Assembly: GCF_003951315.1 (NCBI RefSeq)
Contig: NZ_QLJH01000039.1
Coordinates: 1 to 28,949, forward strand
DNA: 28,949 nt
Direction: 5' to 3'
Source of the DNA: Sphingomonas sp. S-NIH.Pt15_0812
Lineage (GTDB): Bacteria; Pseudomonadota; Alphaproteobacteria; Sphingomonadales; Sphingomonadaceae
Below the pieces are notes generated by a model. The model worked only from the letters and a program-made list of their open reading frames with translations. It was not told the DNA's origin and did no database searches. The translations under genes were made by a program, and so were the position numbers. The first letter of the stretch is position 1; each line of letters opens with the position of its first letter. This document shows positions 7,201 to 14,572 of the stretch, piece after piece.

Positions 7201-8687
7201 TCTTTTGACCAGTTTGGCTTGTTACATTTAACTGGATTACTACAATCAGTATCAAACCCATTGTATAACGTAATACTTTGCAAGTCGGAGCCAGTTTTAG
7301 GCGATTTTGTTATCGATAATGGATTGCCACGATTGTCATATGAATAGCGAGTAGTGCTACCATCTTGACTAAAGATGGTGCTTACATTGCCATCACCGTC
7401 ATACGAATATGTAAGAACACGCCCAAGCTTATCTGTGATTGTAGATGGCACACCGCTTGAGAGGTTTAACGCTGTTATGTTGCTCCTCTCTAATGGGTCT
7501 ATTACAGTCGTGGTTACATTCCCGCTTGATACCAGATAGCTATAACTATGGACACGATCGTTACCAGAACTCGGATCTGAGTAGTGAATTGATGCTACCG
7601 TCGAATAGACGCCATTCTGATTAGTATTGTATTCGACTCTTTTTGTTGATATGCCCACGGGAGCTGGCGTCGAGTACGATATGACATGCTGGGTTGCGCC
7701 AAGACCGGTATAGTTAAAAGTATATTTTTTGCCTAGCGTATCCGATACATCAATCAGTTGGGTGGAATAGTCGTTCATTGACGTGGGCGAATTATTAGAA
7801 GTGTACCTATCATAAATAGTTATTTTTGGCCATTCAGACGAAATATTGCAAGTATATACTTGCGGATCGCAATAGCTATAGGCCTTGTTCACTGCGACTG
7901 ACGAAACAGTGGAATCCTGATACCCTGTTCGCTTTACATAGGCATGAGGTGAAAGGTTATGTAATTGCATTCCATAACTATTCTCAACGGAAATGACGAT
8001 GTTTTTTATATCGTGACCAAAGTTATCGCCATTTAAGTAGTCGTAATAATACTTTTCGACATTGCCATTTGGGTACCTTATGTTATCCACTAAATTGCCG
8101 TTTGGCATACTACCAAAATATATAAATGTATATTTGATACCCTCATGATCAGTGTATTCGTACTTAGTATTGGATGTGAATGATGAACTTCCTGACTTCG
8201 TTCTAAATGTTTTAGTTACGGTTGGCGTGGTATACCTGACCACTTGACCAAATTTTTTATATTTTGCTTTTAGAATCACCCCGCCGCTACTGTTTGCACC
8301 ATTGACATAGCGATCAAATGTAAAAGCTATGGTGCTGCCTCTTATATTAATGTATGCTGGGCCCGATCCATAGTCCGAGCTTGCATCCACGGAAGCAATA
8401 TTGTCTGAAAGCGTAGGAACTACATTGTCGGTAGTAATGTTACCTCTAACTTTGTAGCTCCACGCCAGTGTATCGTCACTATTGCCGATGCTTAACAGCG
8501 GAACATCCAAATATAGATTTCCCGAGGCCAGATCTACACCTTGCGAGTCAACGCTTTGAAAGGTCGCTGGTACTGAGCTGATTGGACTTGGCCCCGATCC
8601 AATCTGTGCCCGTACACTTAGTGGTATCATGCAGCTACTAGCAAGTAGGTAAGCAGCGAAGCTACGATTGACAAAAGTCATGGTCAT
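4257..8687 (-). CDS. Secreted RHS/YD-repeat protein with variable C-terminal toxin-like tip
   Basis: From the start at 8687 (GGGGGG upstream) this encodes 1476 residues. A signal peptide ends near 'LSVRAQ'. The body holds many YD repeats (for example YSYDGDGNVS, YTYDDAGNML, YDYDLLGHPL), which build the RHS beta-shell. The RHS core sits at about residues 1239-1268: 'GRFLQPDPLGYAAG' then 'NDPINNRDPSGM', the usual self-cleavage region. The last 209 or so residues are the variable tip. It starts with a 'DDIVVTAFRNRG' linker and contains 'AHLHEGNP' (about 1374) and 'YPGPGD' (about 1397), which resembles the HxH...D pattern of JAB or DUF4329-type tips. There is no PAAR or VgrG part, so it is not an ordinary T6SS RHS. 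It is an alternative cargo of the neighbouring T4SS or a Sec-exported surface toxin; either is inference. Confidence 0.92.
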   Translation of the reverse strand: MTMTFVNRSFAAYLLASSCMIPLSVRAQIGSGPSPISSVPATFQSVDSQGVDLASGNLYLDVPLLSIGNSDDTLAWSYKVRGNITTDNVVPTLSDNIASVDASSDYGSGPAYINIRGSTIAFTFDRYVNGANSSGGVILKAKYKKFGQVVRYTTPTVTKTFRTKSGSSSFTSNTKYEYTDHEGIKYTFIYFGSMPNGNLVDNIRYPNGNVEKYYYDYLNGDNFGHDIKNIVISVENSYGMQLHNLSPHAYVKRTGYQDSTVSSVAVNKAYSYCDPQVYTCNISSEWPKITIYDRYTSNNSPTSMNDYSTQLIDVSDTLGKKYTFNYTGLGATQHVISYSTPAPVGISTKRVEYNTNQNGVYSTVASIHYSDPSSGNDRVHSYSYLVSSGNVTTTVIDPLERSNITALNLSSGVPSTITDKLGRVLTYSYDGDGNVSTIFSQDGSTTRYSYDNRGNPLSITKSPKTGSDLQSITLYNGFDTDCSNPVKCNKPNWSKDATGNETDYTYTADGFLESVTAPAAVPGGVRPQVRYTYITLQAYLMNASGTVSASGQPITLLSQISRCRTQAGAALSGSPGQGPFTLVGAATCAGSSDETIESIDYGPQQVGTPNNLWPVGRTIRSGDGSIASVVIYSYDKVGNMVSEDGPQPGTADRIVYTFDRGRQLTGMIGPDPDGGEARKNGALRYLYGDDGQVLQTLIGTVNSSTDTSWSSFTAAQQFQNDYDALGRKTTSRLVGGGAVLGVTQYSYDAVNRLDCVAVRMNAAQWNALPTSACSRQLEGDAGPDRITKYSYDRADRQTKVTAGYGSDVQADSVVKSFTDDGQIADVRDALGNLTSYSYDGFNRLASATFANGQIEKLSYDQNDNVVTRLLRDGTSVAFEHDRLGRIMSKTLPNGEGKTSYDYDLLGHPLSVTGTTALTYEWDALGRMTRAAQPFGTVAFQYDNSGNRTQMSWADGFYVDYTYDDAGNMLSIKEKGGAAVATFGYDDFGRRTSILRGNGVRTTYRYDAASNLAELTTDLAGSADDQNKTFFYNALGQITSQSTVHGKDAFHAYVNVDRHYTVNALNQYTGAGGLTFDYDGRGNLSRSGSSIYTYSAENLLSNVGGNYGLQYDGAGRLIQYDGGGSDGNRFVYDGGQIAAEVSRTSGALLRRYVFGPSDDEPLVEYDASGAKTYLVADERGSITARTDASGVATATNGYDEFGIPNATNEGRFQYTGQVWLPEYGFSYYKARIYSPSLGRFLQPDPLGYAAGLNWYAYGENDPINNRDPSGMIPFLLLPPSAIYAAQTLTNSAYFQSFAFDDIVVTAFRNRGFSGMGSFNFNQYPVEPLYYGYADGSTQDSQAKSVDTTDTCGRPITQTGPTVKADPTKKLAFIAHLHEGNPIRSAIESNRAHFPYPGPGDGITPALRQIPNYTISKIGVTVVRPGLIPGSIVVDRLTPKGYDAESMPREAYRALAGNALNAYNARRNPTAAKVNPCR

Positions 8688-8748
8688 GTTTACCCCCCAT
8701 TTCAGAAAATCGAAATAATCCAACTATTAAAAGCATTATGTCAAGATT

Positions 8749-9126
8749 TTAATTTTCTGGATCAGCTTGTTGTATGGGACAATAGCCAGATGTCCATCCG
8801 TCTGTGTACAGGGTAAAACGTCGTTTTCCCTGCATCCAGTAACTAAGAACAACGCTGACCATGGCCGCGTCTGCCTGATCGATCCTCATCCACGGTGTCC
8901 CAGATGGTGCGCATATTGTTGGCACCCGGTCGTCATCGATCCTAACCATCAACGCGCCACGTACGGAGGTTATATCTTTTATGTCGCCCGTTATATAAGA
9001 GCTCGTTACAACACTTGCTTTAACATTATTTGCGGCAGTCGCGAGTAGAGCTAGTGCCATTATAGATGTAATTTTCTGAAAAGTTCGCTTAGAGGATTTT
9101 TGGCAACATATAGCACGCTTGGTCAT
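8749..9126 (-). CDS. Small secreted two-cysteine protein (group B)
   Basis: A 125-residue protein starting after an excellent ribosome binding site (GGGAGGAACATA before the ATG). The positively charged N-terminus has two adjacent Cys (AICCQK), and the signal peptide ends near 'NNVKA'. The mature part reads 'GALMVRIDDDRVPTICA', then 'ADAAMVSVVLSYWMQGKRR' and 'YTDGWTSGYCP'. This gives one Cys after a strand, an amphipathic helix ending in QGK, a strand, then a second Cys. The same layout recurs in many small genes of the window. It lies directly upstream of the large RHS gene, about 60 bases before it, and is probably in one transcript with it. Function unknown. Confidence 0.75.
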   Translation of the reverse strand: MTKRAICCQKSSKRTFQKITSIMALALLATAANNVKASVVTSSYITGDIKDITSVRGALMVRIDDDRVPTICAPSGTPWMRIDQADAAMVSVVLSYWMQGKRRFTLYTDGWTSGYCPIQQADPEN

Positions 9127-9210
9127 TATGTTCCTCCCGCCCGTTATGTTTATGCTCCACTTTTATCGCGGATAATCTATCTCTCAAGCGCTTTATTTAA
9201 TCAGTCTAAC

Positions 9211-9480
9211 TTAGAGGGCTTGTGGCGCGGATGTAGCCCAAGGCACACCCGCGCAGCCGTTGAAAAACATGACCATACGCTTTCCAGAGGCTAGCGAGGT
9301 CATGGCCACACTTAGCATCCGATTGAGTTCATCGGTACTATTCGGTGTCATCACTGCAGCGCTTGAAATTGCGCAACCATCAGGATTAATGAAATCTCCC
9401 GTTACAAATACGCGGTTACCCTCTACATACACTTCGTTAGGCACAGCAGCGGTAGTAAAACTAGACGCTTGAACTGGCAT
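9211..9480 (-). pseudogene. Degenerate group B small protein, lacking signal peptide and C-terminal strand
   Basis: The 89 codons encode a close relative of the product at 19328-19657. The two share V-x-V-x-G-x-F-x-NPD-x-C, 'NTDELNRML'/'NTDELARMM', and GC-x3-PW-x2-SAP. The relative continues 'RAVAMSFYGN', whereas this copy stops after 'APQAL'. No plausible start with a signal peptide exists: the frame upstream of the ATG at 9480 reads hydrophobic residues but meets a stop with no ATG, GTG or TTG between. Both ends therefore look eroded. It could still make a short cytoplasmic protein, but a decaying copy is more likely. Confidence 0.6.
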
Positions 9481-9619
9481 ATAAAAAATATCAATGATGC
9501 TGCTAAAAAGCCACGTATGACGTTGGCAATTATATATACCCCGTTTTACATTGCGTCAATTGTTCAAATGTTTGTCCAACATGCTGCTTCGTGTCCAACT
9601 TATACAAAAGATCCATTGT

Positions 9620-9946
9620 TTATTCACCATCTGTCACTCTGAGAAAATCAATTCTTGGCTCAGTACCGCATCCAGTGGTGCCGCCGTCAGAGTAAACAAG
9701 CGTTACCTTGCGCTTTTGCGAAAAGGCCATCATAGCAACGGCTAATATGCTGTTATCAGTCCCCGTGTCCGGGATACGGAAATAGGCTAATGCACTGTCC
9801 GTCTCACGCTTGATGATCAAAACGCGACAGGCGGGATTAACATGCCCCTCTAGCTGATAGATCGTTCCACGTGCTACGCCGGCCCACGCTGGGTACGCGA
9901 AAGCGAGTTGGGCAAGCAGCGCCATTCCGATAAGTTTACGGTACAT
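9620..9946 (-). CDS. Small secreted two-cysteine protein (group B)
   Basis: A 108-residue protein with a clear signal peptide (MYRKLIGMALLAQLAFAYPA, cleavage near PAWAG). The mature part starts 'GVARGTIYQLEGH' and has Cys in 'NPACRVL' and 'TTGCGTE', 53 residues apart. Between them are 'AYFRIPDTGTDNSILAVAMM' and 'QKRKVTLVYSD', a helix followed by a strand. The C-terminus 'PRIDFLRVTDGE' forms a last strand. The start has AAAGGGGAAAACC immediately upstream. Layout and size are those of the other group B genes, and it resembles AB5 B-subunit-like OB-folds in element order. It lies in the run downstream of the second virB2-like gene. Confidence 0.78.
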   Translation of the reverse strand: MYRKLIGMALLAQLAFAYPAWAGVARGTIYQLEGHVNPACRVLIIKRETDSALAYFRIPDTGTDNSILAVAMMAFSQKRKVTLVYSDGGTTGCGTEPRIDFLRVTDGE

Positions 9947-10030
9947 GGTTTTCCCCTTTTAGTTATTTTGCCAGACAGTGTCAGATGCTACCCGTTTCTC
10001 GCCCGCAAATGAGAAATGGGAAATGCCTCC

Positions 10031-10393
10031 TCAGGACGCTAAATCGATATAGACCGGCGCGGGTGCAGCCCCATAGGTTGGCAAAGTCTTGCAGGCACCG
10101 CTTCCCTCTAGGCCACCGTACCAAATGCCGATGCGCTTGTTGGCGTTGATGGCGCTTGCCAGTTTCGACATCCACGCGAAGCAGGTGGTGGGCTGAACGC
10201 CTTTCCAACTCTCATTCAAGTTGCAGACCTGGAAAAAATCACCGCGCCAGCCGGTTAAGATCAGCACCCGGCCGTCCCCGTACGTCAGGACCTTCACAGG
10301 AGGTGCGTCACCGCCACAATACACGTCGGCGTTGACGGGTGAGGACATCAACACCACAAACATGCTTGCAGCAGCTAGGATTTTTCTCTGCAT
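10031..10393 (-). CDS. Small secreted four-cysteine protein (group A, divergent)
   Basis: A 120-residue protein with a signal peptide ending near 'SSPVNA'. The mature part has Cys in 'VYCGG', 'QVCNL', 'TTCFAWM' and 'GACKTL', the four-cysteine spacing of group A with C-x2-W leading into the helix 'SKLASAINANKRIGIWYGG'. It ends 'APAPVYIDLAS' in place of the PYF ending of the other group A copies, so it is the most divergent member. The ribosome binding site is a run of five G at 10398-10402. It lies among group B genes in the run between the T4SS operon and the RHS gene. Function unknown. Confidence 0.75.
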   Translation of the reverse strand: MQRKILAAASMFVVLMSSPVNADVYCGGDAPPVKVLTYGDGRVLILTGWRGDFFQVCNLNESWKGVQPTTCFAWMSKLASAINANKRIGIWYGGLEGSGACKTLPTYGAAPAPVYIDLAS

Positions 10394-10447
10394 TGCGCCC
10401 CCTTGCTACTCAATTAAAGAAATTAATCAATTAGCCTAGTTGGGAAT

Positions 10448-10774
10448 TCACCGAAACAGAGCGTAACCAATCGCACAGTAGGGGCCATTTTTGTTGGTAT
10501 AAACAGTAACCATTTTACCATTCAGGTACGATGCAGTTAGAAGCGAGACCATGGCGTCATAGTTATTGTCACTTCGATTGACATATGCCCAAGCTTCGCT
10601 GGTTCCGCACATAGGCTTTCCGTCCATGTAAATGCGGTATCCGTAATTCTGTCCGTCTGTGACTACGTCTACGCCACCAATTTTACCCGTGGTCACACCG
10701 TCCCACGCCATGGCCGGCGTTGAAACCAAAGCGATCAACGACGCAAAGAAGGCGACAGTGGTCTTTCCCGGCAT
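10448..10774 (-). CDS. Small secreted two-cysteine protein (group B)
   Basis: A 108-residue protein with a signal peptide ending near 'STPAMA'. The mature part reads 'GVTTGKIGGVDVV', 'YGYRIYMDGKPMCG', 'NNYDAMVSLLTASYLNGKM', then 'VTVYTNKNGPYC' and a final 'AIGYALFR' strand. This is one of the cleanest examples of the layout: an N-terminal G-x-I strand, a Cys after a strand, a helix with LLTAxxxxGK, and a strand ending in Cys. To my memory SubB and PltB have the same sequence of elements, so an OB-fold is a reasonable guess. The start has AAGGAT about nine bases upstream. Confidence 0.78.
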   Translation of the reverse strand: MPGKTTVAFFASLIALVSTPAMAWDGVTTGKIGGVDVVTDGQNYGYRIYMDGKPMCGTSEAWAYVNRSDNNYDAMVSLLTASYLNGKMVTVYTNKNGPYCAIGYALFR

Positions 10775-10892
10775 GTTTTCGATCCTTGTTAAAGCATAGC
10801 GGTCGCGCGTGATGATCAGCTCTGGTCAGGTTGGCGTGCGCAAGGCAGCGGTTGGCCAGCGCCTATACGCCGTGGGTCAGTACGCGCGAGGT

Positions 10893-11252
10893 TTATGGCC
10901 GCGTTTCGGCATATCCGATCGTCTCGGTATCCGAAGGGCAGGCGTTGGTCCCTGACACGAACACCCGTTGCTTGGAGGAGTAGGCGGTTAAAAGGATTGC
11001 CATCTGGCTTTGCCCAGCACTCCCTTGGTCAAGCTCGTACCGATCGCCTGCACCAGGCGTGTTGCAGGATGCACCATTGCGCGTCGTATCGATCCAGACA
11101 AATACTCGTGAACCCGAGTAGCCAAAGCGCTTGATCAAGCCTTCAGCGGATGAAGCGGTAGCTGCGTTAGGCAGGATCATACCCGCGATGGCCACGCACA
11201 AACCTAGTTCCCAGAATTTGTGTGACCCGCGTAGGCGCTGATTTTCAGACAT
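10893..11252 (-). CDS. Small secreted two-cysteine protein (group B, 'GT-x-AC' type)
   Basis: A 119-residue protein with a long N-terminal region before the hydrophobic stretch 'ELGLCVAIAGMILPNAATAS'. The mature part has 'VFVWIDTTRNGASCNTPG', 'GQSQMAILLTAYSSKQRVFV' and 'SGTNACPSDTETIGYAE'. It is paralogous to the product at 15349-15687, which lies inside the T4SS operon: both have G-[LIV]-[IV], a Cys after a strand, [GQ]-x-SQ-[MF]-A-x-L, AY-x-S, V-x-V-x-GT-x-[AT]-C. A GGGG ribosome binding site precedes the ATG at 11252. It is the first small gene after the virB2-like gene. Confidence 0.75.
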   Translation of the reverse strand: MSENQRLRGSHKFWELGLCVAIAGMILPNAATASSAEGLIKRFGYSGSRVFVWIDTTRNGASCNTPGAGDRYELDQGSAGQSQMAILLTAYSSKQRVFVSGTNACPSDTETIGYAETRP

Positions 11253-11326
11253 TCATCTTCCCCTTTGTTCAACACAACAAGCTTATCAAATACCACTTCC
11301 ATGCCCCCATGGACTAGACGCTCACG

Positions 11327-11695
11327 CTATCGCACCGGCACGGCAGCTCCGGCATAAGGATCATAGACTGAGGGCTGGGGCGGCGCGGTGGCGACTGGTG
11401 CCGGTGGGATTGGTACCTGCACAGTGACCATTTCGCCGGTCGCCCTGCGACTGACATTCAGCAAACCATCGGAAATCGTGCGTGCGCCAAACAGCAGAAA
11501 GCAGCCCAGAACCACTGTCACCCCGCGGCGCAGCGGCAGCCGCCCCTGAAGCATCAGCATCCCAATAACCGCAACCGCGATCGTCGCGATCACCGTAGCT
11601 ACCGTCCCTGTGGCCAGCGTTTGCCACCAGGTCGCAGCCCCGACCAGCGCTTGGCCACCATCGGGCTCGGTGAGCGGAAGGCCGGGATCAATCAC
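11327..11695 (-). CDS. Second TrbC/VirB2-like membrane protein with proline-rich tail
   Basis: A 122-residue protein with a GTG start that overlaps the virB11 stop (GTGA). The two hydrophobic segments match the VirB2-like gene at 20178: 'GTVATVIATIAVAVIG' against 'GTVATVVAVIAVAVVG', and 'TVVLGCFLLFGA' against 'TVILGCFILFGA'. Unlike that copy it has no cleavable signal peptide, and it ends in a tail of about 40 residues rich in Pro (PIPPAPVATAPPQPSVYDPY). A second pilin-like gene at the end of the operon is unusual. It may be a minor pilus subunit or a substitute for a missing part such as VirB7 or VirB5. That role is inference. Confidence 0.75.
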   Translation of the reverse strand: MIDPGLPLTEPDGGQALVGAATWWQTLATGTVATVIATIAVAVIGMLMLQGRLPLRRGVTVVLGCFLLFGARTISDGLLNVSRRATGEMVTVQVPIPPAPVATAPPQPSVYDPYAGAAVPVR

Positions 11696-12690
11696 GGGCA
11701 GACCAGTTCGGTCACGTGCCGTCGCCCGCCGACGCGGGCGAGCTGGACGAACATCCCGATCGAGCCGCGCACATAGTCGAGCACATCCTGGCGGCCCAGG
11801 CGCGACCCGCCTTGGAGGATCAGCAATGCGATCTGCTCGACCGCCCCTTCCGCGCTGTCGGCATGAACGGTTGCCATGGAGCCTGGATGGCCGGTGTTGA
11901 TCGCGCGCAGAAACGCATAGGCCTCAGGTCCGCGCAGCTCGCCCAGGATGATCCGGTCGGGTCGCATCCGCAGCGAAGCGGAAACGAGATCGTCGGCACT
12001 GACCTGCGCCTCACCCAAGGCACCACGGGTCGCCAGCAGGCCGACCGCATTGGCGTGGCCTATACGCAACTCGGGTGTGTCCTCGATAGTGATCAGTCGC
12101 TCTTCGGCTGGTATCTCGGCGATGAGGGCATTGAGGAAGGTGGTCTTTCCGGTTGAAGTACCGCCTGAGACCAGGATGTTACGCCGGGCACGCACCGCCG
12201 CACGCAGGGCACCCGCATGGTTGCCCTCCGCGAGGTACGCACGGATCGTGGCTTCCGCCGGCCGGCCGATTGGCTGGGTACGGACATCATCGAAGGCACC
12301 GCCCGCGACATAATCATCGAGCGACATAGCACTTTGCACATGCTTGCGGATCGCCAGTGCCAGTGGCCCTCGTGTCGCCGGTGGAGCGATCGCCTGGACG
12401 CGCGAGCCATCAGGCAAAACGGCCGACAAGAGTGGGTGTTCGCGGTTGATGCCCTGGTGCGACCAGGCTGCGATCTGGCGAATGAGCTGTTCCAGAAGCG
12501 TTGCGTCGAGCGCCGGCACCTCATGCCGCTCGATCCCGCCCCCTAACGTCTCCACCCAGATTTCGCCGGGCCGGTTGATATAGATATCAGTGACATCAAC
12601 CCGAGCCAGCAACGGTCCAAGGGCGGTCAGCTGATGACCGAGATAGCGCCAGCCGCCCATTGTGTTGCTGTCAGCCGGCCCGCTCTGCAT
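11692..12690 (-). CDS. virB11: T4SS hexameric ATPase VirB11
   Basis: A 332-residue protein with the complete VirB11/GspE-type ATPase set: Walker A GGTSTGKTT at about residues 176-184, the Asp box 'LITIEDTPEL' at 199-208, Walker B 'IILGELRG' at 247-254, and the His box 'GHPGSMATVHA' at 267-277. VirB11 is a cytoplasmic hexamer that works with VirB4 in pilus assembly and substrate translocation. The start codon shares one base with the virB10 stop (TAATG at 12692-12688), and its own stop overlaps the start of the second virB2-like gene. Length is usual for the family. Confidence 0.97.
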   Translation of the reverse strand: MQSGPADSNTMGGWRYLGHQLTALGPLLARVDVTDIYINRPGEIWVETLGGGIERHEVPALDATLLEQLIRQIAAWSHQGINREHPLLSAVLPDGSRVQAIAPPATRGPLALAIRKHVQSAMSLDDYVAGGAFDDVRTQPIGRPAEATIRAYLAEGNHAGALRAAVRARRNILVSGGTSTGKTTFLNALIAEIPAEERLITIEDTPELRIGHANAVGLLATRGALGEAQVSADDLVSASLRMRPDRIILGELRGPEAYAFLRAINTGHPGSMATVHADSAEGAVEQIALLILQGGSRLGRQDVLDYVRGSIGMFVQLARVGGRRHVTELVCP

Positions 12691-13862
12691 TACCGCGTCG
12701 ATCCGGCTGCGGTGAAGTCCAGATCACGCGCGACGAAGACGCTGACGCTTCGCCCTGCGGGCACGCGCAGTGTCGGCGTCACGTCCGCCGTTCGCGCAGT
12801 TGCCGCCGAGGTCACGGCGCTGCCGGTCGAGGGCAGCGCGACGATCACCGGCGAGCGGCTGTTCCGCGCCGCTAGGTTGACGCCGACATCGAGTGCGGAT
12901 TGCAGGATCGCGCCGCTGAACCGTTCCAGAAAATGCGAATTGACGTCCGCCTTGACCCCGCCCCGGCCGAGCGTGTCGGCAGCCGGCGACCCGATCGCGA
13001 TCGTCACCCCGTCGGGCCGGATCAACCGCGCCCAGAGGATCACGGCGCGCGCCTGGCCCCGCTCGGTGTCGGCACCATATTCGCCGATCAGCCGGCTGCC
13101 ACGCGGGATCAGCACCTGGGTGCCATCGAAACCATAGATGTCGCGCTGCACCAACGCGCGGGCAAAGCCAGGGCTGGTGGAATCGAACGCGGTCTCCAGC
13201 ACCGCCGGGATCAGCGTGCCCTGCGGCACGGTAGTTGAACGATTGGCGAGCATCGCCGCGCGGGCGCGGGTCGTGGAAAGCCGGGCCTGTTTCGGGTCGC
13301 CTGCCTTCTCGGTATCCCCTTTGCTTTCCGGAGCAGCGGAGCTGGCCTCGGTCGAACTATCGACGATCAGGGCCTGACCACTGACCGAGCGGGGGGCTGC
13401 TCGGACTGGTGCCGGGGTGTTGGCGAAGGATGGCCCGGGGGGCGTGTATCCGCTGGATACCGGCGCGGATGGTGTCTCGGACGATTGACGCGACGCGATC
13501 GTGGATGGGACAGAAGTCGCTGGTGGCAGACGATCCACGGTCCGTGTTGGCGTCGTGGCAGTGAACGGAGCCGGGAATGTCGCGACCGGCGCTGCAGGTG
13601 CTGGAGGCACATAGAGGGGTGGCGGCGCAATGCTGCCGATCTGGTCGTCCACGGTTCCCCCGACCGCCGGTGCGGTTACGGTCTGGCGCCGCGCCTCGAG
13701 CACGCCGAACAACCCCAGCCCGGCCACGACGGCGAGTGCGCCGATCGCCGGCCCCGACAGGCCACTGCGTGGGCGATCCACCACGGGCCGTACATCGCGC
13801 TCGTCGATGCGGGGATCCTGCCCCGCTGTGGCGCGGTTTTCCTGGTCACTCGCCATGGTCAT
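12690..13862 (-). CDS. virB10: T4SS outer-to-inner membrane channel protein VirB10 (TrbI family)
   Basis: A 390-residue protein. Residues 1-35 are cytoplasmic, a single helix lies at about 36-56 (GPAIGALAVVAGLGLFGVLE), a long Pro-rich periplasmic linker follows, and the TrbI/VirB10 C-terminal barrel spans about 200-390. Family marks are 'GTLIPAVLETAFDS', 'VLIPRGSRLIGEYG', 'RAVILWARLIRPDG' and 'VNSHFLERFSGAIL'. VirB10 spans both membranes, forms the core complex with VirB9 and VirB7, and senses ATP use by the cytoplasmic ATPases. Start overlaps the virB9 stop (ATGA). Confidence 0.97.
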   Translation of the reverse strand: MTMASDQENRATAGQDPRIDERDVRPVVDRPRSGLSGPAIGALAVVAGLGLFGVLEARRQTVTAPAVGGTVDDQIGSIAPPPLYVPPAPAAPVATFPAPFTATTPTRTVDRLPPATSVPSTIASRQSSETPSAPVSSGYTPPGPSFANTPAPVRAAPRSVSGQALIVDSSTEASSAAPESKGDTEKAGDPKQARLSTTRARAAMLANRSTTVPQGTLIPAVLETAFDSTSPGFARALVQRDIYGFDGTQVLIPRGSRLIGEYGADTERGQARAVILWARLIRPDGVTIAIGSPAADTLGRGGVKADVNSHFLERFSGAILQSALDVGVNLAARNSRSPVIVALPSTGSAVTSAATARTADVTPTLRVPAGRSVSVFVARDLDFTAAGSTR

Positions 13863-14572
13863 TCCTTTGCCGCGGGGGGCAGACGGTCAGCGCGGGCGCG
13901 GTGGCGATCGATGCGGAACACCAAATGCGGCGAAACTCCGTCGATCACGAAGAACTTGCCGCGCATATGGCCATTGGTCAGCGTCTCCCGCCCGTCCCGC
14001 TCGCGCAGGTAGACAGCAGGGAGCGGCCCGTCGGCGGGCCAGTCGATATAAGTGCGCACACCATCGTCGCTGATCGCAGCGGGGCGCAAGGTCCGATCAC
14101 CGGCCAGCTTGTACTCACCGATCATCTTGCCGGCGTGCAGGCCGCCCGGCAGCCCTTGGGGTCCCAGCATCGTCACCGCCGGATAGGTAAAGCGGATCGT
14201 GTAGGGCAGATCGCCGCTTGCCTCGGCCACCCCCGTCAGCTCGAAATTATAGGTGCGTACATCGGTGATCACCGTCAGGTTGGTGGCGATATCGGCTTGC
14301 AGGGGCTTCACGAACAAGAGGTTGCCAGCCTTGTTGGCGGTGACCTGGAAGGCGCTGCCATCGCCCAATGCGACGCTTTCGACCCGCTCATCCGGAGCCA
14401 GCTCGATCGTCACCTGATAGCCGGGCGCGGCGCGGACGCGCACCACCTGGCCGCTGCGATATTCGATCGCCTGGATATGCGCGTCGTTGAAACCGCCCCA
14501 GGGCATCTGCGCGGCCGCGTCGGTCGCGTTCAGCACCAGCGCCAGTATCGCGGCAGACCGCCATAGGGTCAC
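13859..14572 (-). CDS. virB9: T4SS outer-membrane core complex protein VirB9
   Basis: A 237-residue protein with a signal peptide ending near 'TDAAAQ'. The N-terminal domain includes 'YRSGQVVRVRAAPGYQVTIE', 'ERVESVALGD' and 'GNLLFVKPLQADIATNLTVI'. The C-terminal domain has 'GVRTYIDWP', 'LPAVYLRERDGRETLTN' and 'YFVIDGV'-type motif 'KFFVIDGVSPHLVFRI'. This is the usual VirB9/CagX organisation. It normally needs the lipoprotein VirB7 for stability, yet no lipoprotein is seen in the operon. It overlaps both virB8 and virB10 by four bases. Confidence 0.96.
   Translation of the reverse strand: MTLWRSAAILALVLNATDAAAQMPWGGFNDAHIQAIEYRSGQVVRVRAAPGYQVTIELAPDERVESVALGDGSAFQVTANKAGNLLFVKPLQADIATNLTVITDVRTYNFELTGVAEASGDLPYTIRFTYPAVTMLGPQGLPGGLHAGKMIGEYKLAGDRTLRPAAISDDGVRTYIDWPADGPLPAVYLRERDGRETLTNGHMRGKFFVIDGVSPHLVFRIDRHRARADRLPPAAKE

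Noticed and set aside
4257..8687. Repeated short motifs in the RHS gene as a CRISPR or DNA tandem repeat
   Set aside because: The repetition is of YD protein motifs with variable DNA sequence and spacing; no identical direct repeats with equal spacers are present.
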